Origin: Nakamurella sp040546275
GTDB lineage: Bacteria > Actinomycetota > Actinomycetes > Mycobacteriales > Nakamurellaceae
Direction of reading: 5' to 3'
DNA length: 64,000 nucleotides
NCBI RefSeq assembly: GCF_040546275.1
Contig: NZ_JBEPNO010000028.1
Span: forward strand, 12,789 to 76,788
Position 1 is the first letter of the stretch. Every line of letters starts with the position of its first letter. The notes under the pieces are model-generated. The model saw only the letters and a list, made by a program, of their open reading frames with translations. It searched no databases and was not told where the DNA came from. Shown in pieces: positions 17,958-26,583 of this stretch. A program made the translations under genes and the position numbers.

Positions 17958-18721
17958 TCAGCCGCGGATCGCTACCACCAGCAACCACGTCGCCAGAGCG
18001 AGCCCGGCAAGTGCGATCCAGATCTGCAGCTTGTCGGCAGGTACCCGGCGTGCCACCGATGGTCCGACCGCCCCACCGATCAGGAACCCGATCGCGAGCG
18101 GCACCACCGCTGCCCACTGTACGGATCCGAACACGATGAAGCCAGCAGCGACCACCACCTCGCCCGCAAGGAGCAGAACGTTCTTGAAGGCGTTGGCACG
18201 AGGCAGGTTCTCCTCGACGGTCAGCATCAGCAGAGCGAGCATCATGATCCCCGAACCCGCGCCGAAATAGCCGTTGTGGGCGGCGACCGCGAACAGTCCG
18301 ACGGGAAGCGCCCTTCGAGGCTGCTCCTCCCGCCGGGTCCGACGCCGAGCTGAGTTTCTGGACCGCAGGAGGAGGACGGCAGAGCCAAGAGCGACGAGGA
18401 AGGGCACCACCCATTCGAAGGCCCTTGTCGGCGTGACCAGCAGTAGTGCTGCCCCGGCCGCCGCGCCGATCGCCACGACGACCGACCACCGCAGGAGACG
18501 TTGACCCGCCCCTGAAGTTCCGGCCGGGAGGCCGGAGCCGAGCCCACTCCGATGGCCACGGCGGCCACCGAGTTGGCGATGTTCGCCGGAATCGCGGGTA
18601 TTCCTACGGCGAGCAGGGCCGGATAGGAGATCAGAGGAGCGATTGCACCCGCCGCCCAGGCCGTTCCGGCCAGGGTTCCCGCGCCAACCAGAACCGCGGC
18701 CTGTCCGACCTCGCTGAGCAC
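17958..18721 (-). pseudogene. TauE/SafE-family membrane permease gene, frameshifted
   Basis: Two overlapping frames together encode one ~253-residue TauE/SafE (sulfite/anion exporter) protein. The N-terminal part from ATG 18721 (GTLAGTAWAAGAIAPLISYPALLAVGIPAIPANIANSVA) is read until about 18510. The rest (WSVVVAIGAAAGAALLL...AAHNGYFGAGSGIMM...) is in the other frame. Restoring one G in the G-rich run at 18505-18514 joins them (PELQG then QRLLRW). All family landmarks are otherwise present, so this is either a recent one-base deletion or a sequencing error in a homopolymer. Confidence 0.8.
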
Positions 18722-18972
18722 CCGCCGACCCTATCCACCGGCGGCCCGCATCGACCCCGCTGCTTCGAGCCGACGTAGAAAGATGCCATCGCCGGCGACA
18801 GGCGGGACCATGGCAGGTCGGACGGTGATGGCGATCATCTGCCTCGACCTCGTCGACGGTCGCGCCGAGGTGGCGTCCGGATCGGCTCCAGTCACAGTGA
18901 CGCTGCCGTTCCCGCTCACCATCACGCCGTCGGCGCTGATCAACTGACCCAACGCCAGCGCTCCAGCGCCGA

Positions 18973-19356
18973 TCAGACCTCGTAGTCCAGGATCAGCATC
19001 CCGTGCTCGACGAGGCCTTGCCCGGCCAGGTCGACCAGAGCGCCGGTGCCCGAACCGTGCACCACCACGGCGTCCATCAGCGTGGGGAAACTGTCACCCA
19101 TCGAGGCTCGATGCTCCAGCACGAAGGAGCCCTCCAGCCCATTCATCGTCCCGACGATCCGCTCCTGCGCGACGTAGGAGGCGCCGCGCTCCCCGCGGGT
19201 GGTCAACGCGTGGCCGGTGGCGCTTCCGACCAGGTCAGGGCCAGTGTAGGTCTTGGCCAGCAGCACGTGGCCGGCATCCGGGCCGCCCTCGACCGGCTCA
19301 TCGGAGACGCCGTCCCACTTGTCCATCGTGAACGGCGCCTCGATGTGCTTCGTCAT
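18973..19356 (-). CDS. DUF3224-family protein
   Basis: 127 residues matching the DUF3224 pattern: an N-terminal FTMDKW beta strand, YVAQERIVGTMNGLEGSFVLEH in the middle, and VVVHGSGTGALVDLAGQG near the end, forming a small lipocalin-like beta barrel. The function of the family is unknown. ATG 19356 is chosen because the family begins at MTKHIEAPF; the open frame runs nine codons further. The preceding gap (18722-18972) contains no credible gene. Confidence 0.85.
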   Translation of the reverse strand: MTKHIEAPFTMDKWDGVSDEPVEGGPDAGHVLLAKTYTGPDLVGSATGHALTTRGERGASYVAQERIVGTMNGLEGSFVLEHRASMGDSFPTLMDAVVVHGSGTGALVDLAGQGLVEHGMLILDYEV

Positions 19357-19518
19357 GCCCTCAGCATGTCCGCCCCCGGGCACCGCGGCAACCGCGAGGC
19401 AACCCGCCCACCGCCCGCGACGTCAACGGTAGGATCCACCCAACCCGCCCCGGCACTGACCTTCCCATCAGCACGCCCCGACCCAGCCCGGCGGCGGCCC
19501 AACGGCGAGGAAAGCCAC

Positions 19519-20823
19519 ATGACCGGGAACAGCCTGGACCGACACATGCCCTTGTATGCGCAGCGCACCGCTGGCATGCGAGCTTCGGCAGTCCGGTCGC
19601 TGTTCGCCGTGGCAAACCGCCCCGAGGTCGTCTCGCTGGCCGGCGGGATGCCGTACCTGCAGTCGCTCCCGCTGGAGAGCGTGGCCGCCGAGGCGTTGCA
19701 GCTGATCGCCGGCGACGGGCTGGTCGCGCTCCAGTACGGATCCGGCCAGGGCATCCTCGAACTGCGCGAGCAGATCTGCCAGGTGATGGCGCTCGAGGGC
19801 ATCAGCGCCCACCCGGACGACGTCACCGTGACCGTCGGGTCCCAGATGGCGCTCGACCTCGTCACCCGCATCTTCTGCGATCCCGGTGACGTCATCCTGG
19901 CCGAGGCACCGTCCTACGTCGGCGCGCTGAGCACCTTCGCCTCCTACCAGGCAAGCGTCGTGCACATCGAGATGGACAGCGACGGTCTCATCCCGTCCGC
20001 CGTGTCGGCCGCCATCGAATCGGTGCGGGCGCAGGGACGCCGGATCAAGCTGCTCTATACGATCCCCAACTTCCACAACCCCGCCGGCGTGACGATGTCC
20101 GCCGAGCGACGGCTCGAACTGGCGGCCATCTGTCGCGACGCCGGGATCCCGATCCTGGAGGACAACCCCTACGGGCTCCTGGGTTTCGACGACAAGATCC
20201 GCCGGGCGATCCGCGCCGACGACCCGGACAACGTCATCTACCTCGGCTCGTTCTCCAAGACCTTCGCGCCGGGTCTGCGGGTCGGCTGGGTGCTGGCGCC
20301 GCATGCCGTACGGGAGAAGTTGGTGCTGGCCAACGAGAGTGCCACGCTCAACCCGCCGGTCTTCAACCAGATGCTGGTCTCCCGGTACCTTTCCAACTTC
20401 GACTGGCAGAGCCAGGTCAAGACCTACCGGCAGACCTACGCCGAGCGACGCGACGCAATGATCTCGGCGCTCGAGACGCACATGCCGCAGGGCACCACCT
20501 GGACGCAGCCGGAGGGCGGTTTCTACGTCTGGGTCACGCTTCCGGAGGGTTTCGACACGCAGGCGATGTTGCCGCGCGCCGTCACCGCCCGGGTCGCGTA
20601 CGTACCCGGAACCGCCTTCTACGCAGACGGTCTCGGATCCCGCCAGATGCGTCTGTCCTTCTGCTTCCCGACCCCGGAGCGGATCACCGAGGGCATCAGG
20701 CGGCTGGCCTCGGTGCTGGACAGCGAACTGGACGTGATGCGCACCTTCGGCGCCACCAGCGCCGCGCTGCCCGCCCGCCGCACGAACCGCGGGCCGTCGT
20801 CGCCGTCCCCGGACATCTACTAG
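19519..20823 (+). CDS. PLP-dependent aminotransferase (class I/II)
   Basis: 434 residues of fold-type-I aminotransferase. LAGGMPYLQSLP is typical of the 2-aminoadipate/LysN-like group. YGSGQGILELREQI, IPNFHNPAGVTM and the PLP lysine in YLGSFSKTFAPGLRVGW are intact, as is the Arg of QMRLSFCFP. GAGGAAA precedes ATG 19519, which I prefer to the longer frame. It lies 37 bases before the D-Ala-D-Ala-ligase-like gene. From memory this pair is a recurrent neighbour of parB in actinobacteria, although here a Ter island separates them. Confidence 0.9.
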   Translation: MTGNSLDRHMPLYAQRTAGMRASAVRSLFAVANRPEVVSLAGGMPYLQSLPLESVAAEALQLIAGDGLVALQYGSGQGILELREQICQVMALEGISAHPDDVTVTVGSQMALDLVTRIFCDPGDVILAEAPSYVGALSTFASYQASVVHIEMDSDGLIPSAVSAAIESVRAQGRRIKLLYTIPNFHNPAGVTMSAERRLELAAICRDAGIPILEDNPYGLLGFDDKIRRAIRADDPDNVIYLGSFSKTFAPGLRVGWVLAPHAVREKLVLANESATLNPPVFNQMLVSRYLSNFDWQSQVKTYRQTYAERRDAMISALETHMPQGTTWTQPEGGFYVWVTLPEGFDTQAMLPRAVTARVAYVPGTAFYADGLGSRQMRLSFCFPTPERITEGIRRLASVLDSELDVMRTFGATSAALPARRTNRGPSSPSPDIY

Positions 20824-20860
20824 CGCCCGGACATCTACGAGAGAGATCGGTGTTTCCCCG

Positions 20861-21868
20861 ATGACTGATCGCCATGTGGTGGTGCTGGCCGGCGGACTGA
20901 CCCACGAGCGCGAGGTGTCGCTGCGTTCAGGTTCCCGGCTCACCGAGGCCCTGCGCCGGCAGGGTCTGGAGGTGACGGTGCGGGACGCCGATGCCGCGCT
21001 GCTGCCCTGGCTGCTCCGCGCCAAGCCCGATGCCGCGATCATCGCCCTCCACGGTGGACGCGGCGAGAACGGGGCCGTGCAAGGGGTTCTCGAACTAGCC
21101 GGCGTCCCGTACCTCGGCACGCGTTCGCACGACTGCCGCCTTTCCTGGGACAAGCCGACGGCCAAGACCCTCGTGCAGCGCGCCGGCTTCCTCACTCCGA
21201 ATTGGATCACGTTGGCGCACAACACTTTCCGTGATCTGGGTGCCGCGGCATTGATCGGCGCACTGGTCGAGCACCTCGGCCTGCCGTTGATGCTCAAGCC
21301 GCACCAGGGCGGCTCGGCGCTGGGCGCTACCGTCGTCCGCGACGCGTCCGAGATCCCCGGGGCCCTGGTCCAGGCTTTCGCCTACGGCGAGGTCGTCCTG
21401 GTCGAGCAGTTCGTCGAGGGCATCGAACTGGCCATCACTGTGGTGGACCAGGGCGAGCGCAGCGACGGGCGAAGTGTCCAGGGCGATCGCAGCGACGGGG
21501 CCAGGGGCCGTGGTGACGGCCCACGGGCGCTGCCTGCCGTCGAGATCGTCCCGGAGAGCGGCGTTTTCGATTACGAGTCCCGCTACACCGCGGGCCTGAC
21601 GACGTACTACACCCCGGCCCGACTCACCCCCGACGTCGCCCAACGTGCGGCCGAGCTGGCCATCGGTGCCCACAGAGCCCTTGGGCTGCAGGATATCTCC
21701 CGCACGGACGCCATCGTCGACGGGGGTGGTTTCGTGCAGTTCCTCGAGGTCAACGTCTCCCCCGGCCTGACCGAGACCTCGATGCTGCCGATGTCCGTCG
21801 AGGCGGCCGGCGAAGACCTCGGCAGCGTGTACGCCAACCTGGTGGAACGGGCCATCGCCCGAGGCTGA
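20861..21868 (+). CDS. D-alanine--D-alanine ligase family ATP-grasp enzyme
   Basis: 335 residues. The N-terminal GGLTHEREVSLRSG is the Ddl signature; ALHGGRGENGAVQGVLELAGVPYLG follows. In the ATP-grasp domain LMLKPHQGGSALGATVV, VEQFVEGIELAITVV, RTDAIVDGGGFVQFLEVN and NVSPGLTETSMLP are seen. It could join D-Ala residues or another amino-acid pair. Between about residues 200 and 230 there is a hydrophilic insertion with an internal duplication (ERSDGRSVQGDRSDGARGRG) not expected in Ddl. It follows the aminotransferase by 37 bases. Whether this is the housekeeping Ddl or a paralogue cannot be told from this window. Confidence 0.85.
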   Translation: MTDRHVVVLAGGLTHEREVSLRSGSRLTEALRRQGLEVTVRDADAALLPWLLRAKPDAAIIALHGGRGENGAVQGVLELAGVPYLGTRSHDCRLSWDKPTAKTLVQRAGFLTPNWITLAHNTFRDLGAAALIGALVEHLGLPLMLKPHQGGSALGATVVRDASEIPGALVQAFAYGEVVLVEQFVEGIELAITVVDQGERSDGRSVQGDRSDGARGRGDGPRALPAVEIVPESGVFDYESRYTAGLTTYYTPARLTPDVAQRAAELAIGAHRALGLQDISRTDAIVDGGGFVQFLEVNVSPGLTETSMLPMSVEAAGEDLGSVYANLVERAIARG

Positions 21869-21967
21869 CGGGCCTGTTTGTCACCACGTATCCTGGGTAC
21901 ATGCATCAGTGTTGATCCCCCGAACGCCCAGGGCCAAGCGTGCCCCAGTTGAAAAAAGAGGCAGCTC

Positions 21968-22099
21968 ATGCAGTGGTGGGTGTGGTTGATCATCATCATC
22001 GTCATCATCCTGGTGATCCTGGGGGCCTTCATCGCCATCCAGGCAAAGCGGCGCAGCGGTGGAGTCATCATCAGCGATCGCAAGAGAGGCAAGAAATGA
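21968..22099 (+). CDS. 43-residue single-helix membrane peptide
   Basis: The frame reads MQWWVWLIIIIVIILVILGAF and then a basic tail (IQAKRRSGGVIISDRKRGKK). This is one membrane helix with positive-inside flanking. GAGG lies 7 bases upstream of the ATG. Its stop overlaps the start of the first PRC-barrel gene (ATGA), so it is translationally coupled. No known family recognised; the context suggests a membrane anchor or partner for the PRC-barrel proteins. Confidence 0.8.
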   Translation: MQWWVWLIIIIVIILVILGAFIAIQAKRRSGGVIISDRKRGKK

Positions 22100-22689
22100 G
22101 CACCCTGGTCAGGGCCAGCGAGCTGGCCCAGCGGATCGTCGTCACCTACGCCGGCGAGGACGTCGCCCAGATCAAGGACGTCGTCTACGCGGCCAACGGC
22201 GGACAGATCGGTGCGTTCACGCTGGCCGGGCGCGGCCTGTTCGCCGGGCCACTCAAGGTCGGACTGCCCTGGGCCGCAGTGGTCGGAATCGGCCAGGACG
22301 CCGTCATCATCGAATCCGAAGACGTGCTGGTCCCGCTGGCCGAGTTGTTCGACGCCACCGACGGGCCTGTCAGCTCCGGCAAGGCCGACATCCTCAAGTC
22401 CGAGGTCCTCACCGACGCAGGCACCGCGCTCGGCCGGGTTTCTGACGTCATCATCGGCATCGGCGACACCCAGGGCGGCCAGGCGGATGTCGTCGGCTAC
22501 CAGATCGATCCGGCCGAGACCCTCGGTCGCGGCAAGCTGCCGCTCCTGATCCCTTTGCCCGACACCCTGTCGGCCTCGGGTGAGCATCTGATGGTGCCCG
22601 CCGCCGCGGCCAACTACCTCTCGGACAACCTGGCCGGTTTCGGCTCGGCCATCGACGCCTTCCGTTCGCAGCTGGGAGGGGCGTCCTGA
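22096..22689 (+). CDS. PRC-barrel domain protein A
   Basis: 197 residues. It contains PRC-barrel repeats, the beta-rich fold of ribosome-maturation and photosynthetic-reaction-centre H-type proteins: VVTYAGEDVAQIKDVVYAANGGQIGAFTLAGRG at residues 15-48 and SEVLTDAGTALGRVSDVIIGIGD near 100-120. It is soluble with no signal peptide. It overlaps the upstream membrane peptide by four bases and the downstream PRC gene by one. The function is unknown; RNA or membrane-surface binding is a possibility. Confidence 0.85.
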   Translation: MSTLVRASELAQRIVVTYAGEDVAQIKDVVYAANGGQIGAFTLAGRGLFAGPLKVGLPWAAVVGIGQDAVIIESEDVLVPLAELFDATDGPVSSGKADILKSEVLTDAGTALGRVSDVIIGIGDTQGGQADVVGYQIDPAETLGRGKLPLLIPLPDTLSASGEHLMVPAAAANYLSDNLAGFGSAIDAFRSQLGGAS

Positions 22690-23120
22690 TGTTGTTCTCC
22701 GAAGCAGTCGGTCGCAAGGTAGTCAGCACTGGCAATGCGTCCACGGTCGGCCACATCGGTTCGCTGGTCATCGATCCCGCTGTCGGTAAGGTGGTCGCTC
22801 TATCGCTCAAGAAGACTCCGGTCACCGGCACTCTGTTGCCCTGGTCGGATATCACGGCCTTCGGGGTGGACGCCGTGACGGTGGCCGGTGAGCACCTGAT
22901 CGTCGCCGAGGAGGGTCACTTCGCCGAGCTCAACGGCAAGGCCCACACCATCCTGAAGAAGAGGATCCTCACCACCGCCGGCCTGCAGATCGGCATCGTC
23001 CGCGACGTCGACTTCGATCCGGCCGATGGCACCATCCTCGGCATCCTGACCGACGACCAGCCGGTCGACGGGCGCAGCCTGCTGGGAGTGGGGTCCTACG
23101 CGGTCGTCGTCAAGGTCTGA
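22689..23120 (+). CDS. PRC-barrel domain protein B
   Basis: 143 residues with two PRC-like modules: EAVGRKVVSTGNASTVGHIGSLVIDPAVGKVVALSL and KKRILTTAGLQIGIVRDVDFDPADGTILGILTD. It starts within the stop of the previous gene (TGATG), so the three genes form one tightly coupled operon. It is likely a partner of protein A. Confidence 0.85.
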   Translation: MLFSEAVGRKVVSTGNASTVGHIGSLVIDPAVGKVVALSLKKTPVTGTLLPWSDITAFGVDAVTVAGEHLIVAEEGHFAELNGKAHTILKKRILTTAGLQIGIVRDVDFDPADGTILGILTDDQPVDGRSLLGVGSYAVVVKV

Positions 23121-23201
23121 GTCACCGCGCGTGCCTCCTGGCGGCCATCTGGGAGCCGAGAGTGACGTGTTGGTCCATGCGGCGATCGGCGATCGTCCAC
23201 A

Positions 23202-23245
23202 ACGTGCGGATTTGTCCTCCATAGTCGGTGGGTAAATCCGCACGT
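23202..23245. terminator. Stem-loop between convergent PRC and ureohydrolase genes
   Basis: Perfect 12-bp inverted repeat ACGTGCGGATTT (23202-23213) / AAATCCGCACGT (23234-23245), with a 20-base loop, in the gap between converging operons. A bidirectional terminator is the simplest reading; a protein-binding site is possible. Confidence 0.55.
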
Positions 23246-23377
23246 ACTGGCCAGTAGCTCGGTGGGGCGGCCGGGCACCCCGGGAGTTGGCGTGGACCAT
23301 CTGTGCGCTGCGGTCTGTCCAGCGCCGCTGCGTCGATCTCAGCGCCTCGGCAATTGAGCCCCGGGCGAACCGTTGCA

Positions 23378-24556
23378 TCAGCCGTCGGCCGGGTACCGCA
23401 GGCTGGCCGGGTCCGGGCGGTAGCCGGGGCGGGTGACGTCCCCACCAGCCCGCTCCCGTTTCTTGTGTGCCAGCCCCGCGAGGGCCTCGAGCACCACGCG
23501 GTGGGCGTTGTTCACCGTGGTGTCGGCGTGGTCGTACGGAGGCGAGACCTCCACGACATCCATTCCCACCAAGGGTGTCTCGAGCGCGATCGAGCGCACG
23601 GCACGGAGCAGGTCGGCCGGATTCATCCCTCCGGGTTCCGGCGTTCCCGTCCCGGGGGCGAAACCCGGGTCGAGCACGTCGATGTCGACGGACAGGTAGA
23701 GCGCGTCGCAGCCGTCGATCGCACGGGCGATGGCGTCCGCGATCACCGGCCGCACGCCCCGGTCCCAGAGTTCGTGCATGAGATGCCACGTCATCTCGTT
23801 CTCCTGCATCCAGTCGAACGTCTCCGGCGGCGGCCAGTAACCCCGCAACCCGACCTGGACGAAGTTCCTGCCGCGCACCGCACCCGACTCGATCAGCCGA
23901 CGCATCGGCGTGCCGTGCGACGCGAGGTTGCCCTCGATGATGTCCGCGGTGTCGGCGTGCGCGTCGAAGTGCAGCAACCCGAGCTTCCCCCAGCCGTGCC
24001 TGCGGGCGACCGCCGTCGCCGACGGCCACGTGATCGAGTGGTCTCCCCCGATGACGATCGGCAGTGCGCCCGCGGCCAGCACACCGGCGACCTTCCGCTC
24101 GATGTTCCGCAGCGATGGTCCGGTCTGCCCGTGTGGACAGCAGGCATCGCCGTGATCGACGACGTCGAGCCAGTCGTAGAGCTCGATGCCGAGGTCCAGG
24201 TGATAGGTACCGGGGTCATAAGCGGTGGAGCGCAGGTACTTCGGGCCGAACCGGGCACCGGCGCGGAACGTGGTGTTGATGTCGAACGGCGCGCCCACGA
24301 CCACCACGTCCGGTCGACGCGCAGCCAGCGCCGCGACCGTGCCGACCCAGTCCCGGTTCCCGAAGGTCGGCAGTCCGAGATTGTCGTTGATGTCGGCGGT
24401 CTCGGCAGGCCCAGCGGCCGGGGGCTGCAATGACCCGGCAGCCGGATGCACCATGCCCTCGAACGCCCAGTCAGGCAACCCGTAGGGCAGGTCGAGGGCC
24501 GGGTGGGTGTGATCGTGACCATCACCGCCCGAGAACAGACCATCACGGGGACTCAT
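23378..24556 (-). CDS. Ureohydrolase (arginase/agmatinase family)
   Basis: 392 residues. All manganese-ligand motifs are present: GGDHS, FDAHADT, and SVDIDVLDP, plus GAPFD near the N-terminus. The family hydrolyses guanidino compounds (agmatine, guanidinobutyrate, arginine or similar) to urea and an amine. An N-terminal ~70-residue extension precedes the fold. ATG 24556 is chosen; further upstream the frame overlaps terD. It starts 15 bp after the stop of a terD-like gene on the same strand, so it is probably transcribed with the Ter genes, an unusual partner. Confidence 0.88.
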   Translation of the reverse strand: MSPRDGLFSGGDGHDHTHPALDLPYGLPDWAFEGMVHPAAGSLQPPAAGPAETADINDNLGLPTFGNRDWVGTVAALAARRPDVVVVGAPFDINTTFRAGARFGPKYLRSTAYDPGTYHLDLGIELYDWLDVVDHGDACCPHGQTGPSLRNIERKVAGVLAAGALPIVIGGDHSITWPSATAVARRHGWGKLGLLHFDAHADTADIIEGNLASHGTPMRRLIESGAVRGRNFVQVGLRGYWPPPETFDWMQENEMTWHLMHELWDRGVRPVIADAIARAIDGCDALYLSVDIDVLDPGFAPGTGTPEPGGMNPADLLRAVRSIALETPLVGMDVVEVSPPYDHADTTVNNAHRVVLEALAGLAHKKRERAGGDVTRPGYRPDPASLRYPADG

Positions 24557-24570
24557 GATGTTTCGCCGCT

Positions 24571-25140
24571 CTAGAGGTACGCGTCGACGGCGGGCATCAG
24601 GTCGTGGAAGGTGGTGCCGGCGGCCGGGGCACCGATGGCCGTCATCGCCCATCCGCTGCCGGCCCGACCGACCTTTGCCATCACCAGCGCCGTGTGCGGC
24701 CCGGAACCGGCCAGGGTGTAGTTGGCCAACGGCTGGTTGGTGATCGAGTCGATCAAAACAGCCGTGGCGTTCTCGATCTGCGAGAAGCTTTCCCCGGAAT
24801 AGGAATTCACCACGAACACCAGGCCGGTGACCTCTGCGGGCAGCCGCCCGAGGTCGACGGTGATGGTCTCGCCCGCACCGCCCGTACGGTCGTCTCCGGT
24901 GTGCACGATCGACCCGTCGCGGCTACCCAGCTGCTGGAACCACACCTGGTCCAGCAGGTGCTTGCCCGAGCCGAAGATCAGGCAGGACGCATCGAGGTCG
25001 ATGGCCTTCGTCTTCGAGCCGCCGAAGAAGCCCTTCTTCGATGCGGCCGCCCAGCTCAGCGTCATGTGCACCTTGGACAGGCTTCCACCGTCCGACTTGG
25101 TCAGCGAAACACTCTGGCCCTTGCTGAGATTGATTGCCAT
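24571..25140 (-). CDS. TerD-family protein, copy 1
   Basis: 189 residues starting MAINLSKGQSVSLTKSDGG, the classic TerD/TerZ start. The calcium-binding acidic loop is AIDLDASCLIF and the second loop GDDRTGGAGE. TerD proteins bind Ca2+ and act in tellurite/stress and phage-resistance systems, probably at the membrane face. It has a short Lys-rich insertion (KKGFFGGSKTK). It lies between the Pro-rich TerD and the ureohydrolase in a minus-strand operon. Confidence 0.93.
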   Translation of the reverse strand: MAINLSKGQSVSLTKSDGGSLSKVHMTLSWAAASKKGFFGGSKTKAIDLDASCLIFGSGKHLLDQVWFQQLGSRDGSIVHTGDDRTGGAGETITVDLGRLPAEVTGLVFVVNSYSGESFSQIENATAVLIDSITNQPLANYTLAGSGPHTALVMAKVGRAGSGWAMTAIGAPAAGTTFHDLMPAVDAYL

Positions 25141-25229
25141 CAGACACCCTTCATTTCCAGCGACAGCATCGGTCGCTGACGGAACCGTCCGGTCGGACCG
25201 GACGGTCCGAATACATCGTCGGAACGGGC

Positions 25230-26441
25230 CTACTTGCGGCCGGGGGTCCAGTTCATGCCCCAGTTGAAGGCCTTGTCGAGGACGGACTGGCCGCCGTTGA
25301 TGTACTGCACCTCGCGCTGGACCACGAGATCGTTGCCGTGGTTGATCAATTGGGCAACCGCGCAGATCCGGGCGGCCTGGTCGGAGGCATCGAGCCGGAC
25401 CTCGATCTGCGGTCCGTTGATCGGGCTGAGTGTCACCACCCCGTCGACTGCGGCCCAGTTCGGCGCACCCTCGTAGATCATCGCGAAGATCAGCACCCGC
25501 TTGAACCGTCCCGGCTGCTCGAGGTTGATCGACATGTTCTCGCCGCCGGTGACGGAGCCGGTCCGGTCGTCACCGTCGAGCTTGATCCAGGGCGGCTGGT
25601 CGAGCGAGCCGAAGGAGTTACCCAGCGCCTGGACCACACCCTTCGACCCGTCCGAGAGTTCGTACAGGCAGCCGAGATCCAGGTCGACCCCACGGGCTGC
25701 GGCAACCTGCGCCGCCATCCGCTTGAAGAATCCGCCGGCTTTCTGACCGGAGGGCGCGGCGGCCGCGCCGCCCTGGGACCAGTTGAGGTTGATGCGGATC
25801 GTGCCGGTCCCGCCCCCGGACTTGGTGAGCGACACCTGCGGTGAGGCCGCCGTCAGGGTGACCTTCTGCAGCGAGATCGCGCCCGGCTGACGACCCTGCG
25901 AGATCGTCGCGGTCGGCTGGTACGACGGAGCATCCGGGGGCGGGTACTGCCCGGCCGCCGGCGGCGGGTACTGACCCGCGGGGGGCGGGTATCCGGGAGC
26001 CGATGGGGCGGCCGGCGGCGGCGGGTACTGACCCGCGGGGGGCGGGTATCCGGGAGCCGGTGGGTAACCGGGTGCAGTCGGCGGCGGGTAACCGCCGCCG
26101 ACTGGCGGGGGATAACTGGGCGCAGCAGGCGGCTGCAGATCGCCCGGCGGTTGATACACCTGCGCCGGAGGCGGCGGGTACGACGACGGCTGGAGGTCGG
26201 CGGGCGGCTGGTAGACCTGTGGCCCGGGAGCAACGAGTGGGGCAACAGGCGCAGTCGCCCGCGGCGGACGCTGGTAGACCGGCGCGGCAGGGGTGGGCGG
26301 CACAGCAGCGGCCGGCGGAGCAGCCTGTTCTTCCTGCTCCGGCGGCGTGTACCAGGAGGGCGCGCCAGAGCTCGGATTGGTGGCAGCAGCGGGCGGCGAT
26401 GCCGCGGCCGGCTGCCGGCGTCGGGTGTAGTCGATCGGCAT
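25230..26441 (-). CDS. TerD-family protein with long Pro/Gln/Gly-rich N-terminal region
   Basis: 403 residues. Residues 1 to ~190 are disordered-looking and Pro/Tyr/Gln/Gly-rich, with repeated YPPP and GQYPPP motifs. The C-terminal ~210 residues are TerD-like: ISLQKVTLTAASPQVSLTKSGGG, GVDLDLGCLYEL and GDDRTGSVTGGE. AGGAG precedes the ATG by 6 bases. The tail probably mediates protein-protein contacts or phase-like assembly; this is inference. Its neighbours are two further terD genes. Confidence 0.9.
   Translation of the reverse strand: MPIDYTRRRQPAAASPPAAATNPSSGAPSWYTPPEQEEQAAPPAAAVPPTPAAPVYQRPPRATAPVAPLVAPGPQVYQPPADLQPSSYPPPPAQVYQPPGDLQPPAAPSYPPPVGGGYPPPTAPGYPPAPGYPPPAGQYPPPPAAPSAPGYPPPAGQYPPPAAGQYPPPDAPSYQPTATISQGRQPGAISLQKVTLTAASPQVSLTKSGGGTGTIRINLNWSQGGAAAAPSGQKAGGFFKRMAAQVAAARGVDLDLGCLYELSDGSKGVVQALGNSFGSLDQPPWIKLDGDDRTGSVTGGENMSINLEQPGRFKRVLIFAMIYEGAPNWAAVDGVVTLSPINGPQIEVRLDASDQAARICAVAQLINHGNDLVVQREVQYINGGQSVLDKAFNWGMNWTPGRK
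25961..26059. repeat. 42-bp direct repeat with 57-bp offset inside terD gene
   Basis: An identical ~42-bp block starts at 25961 and again at 26018. In the protein it duplicates a GYPPPAGQYPPP-type unit of 19 residues in the Pro-rich region, so the array can change length in frame. Confidence 0.85.
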
Positions 26442-26583
26442 GATCAGCTCCTGTCAGTTGACGGCCGGCAGGACGGATGGATCAGCGGCCGGTGCCCGGA
26501 GCGCCCCGTTCTGCTGGCCGCGAGCCGAGGGGACTCGTCATCCAGCAGGGTGGAGCACCCCGGGTCGGGGATTGGATCTTGGG

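Noticed and set aside
18731..18952. 73-codon frame between TauE and DUF3224 genes
   Set aside because: Short, no family, no ribosome-binding site seen.
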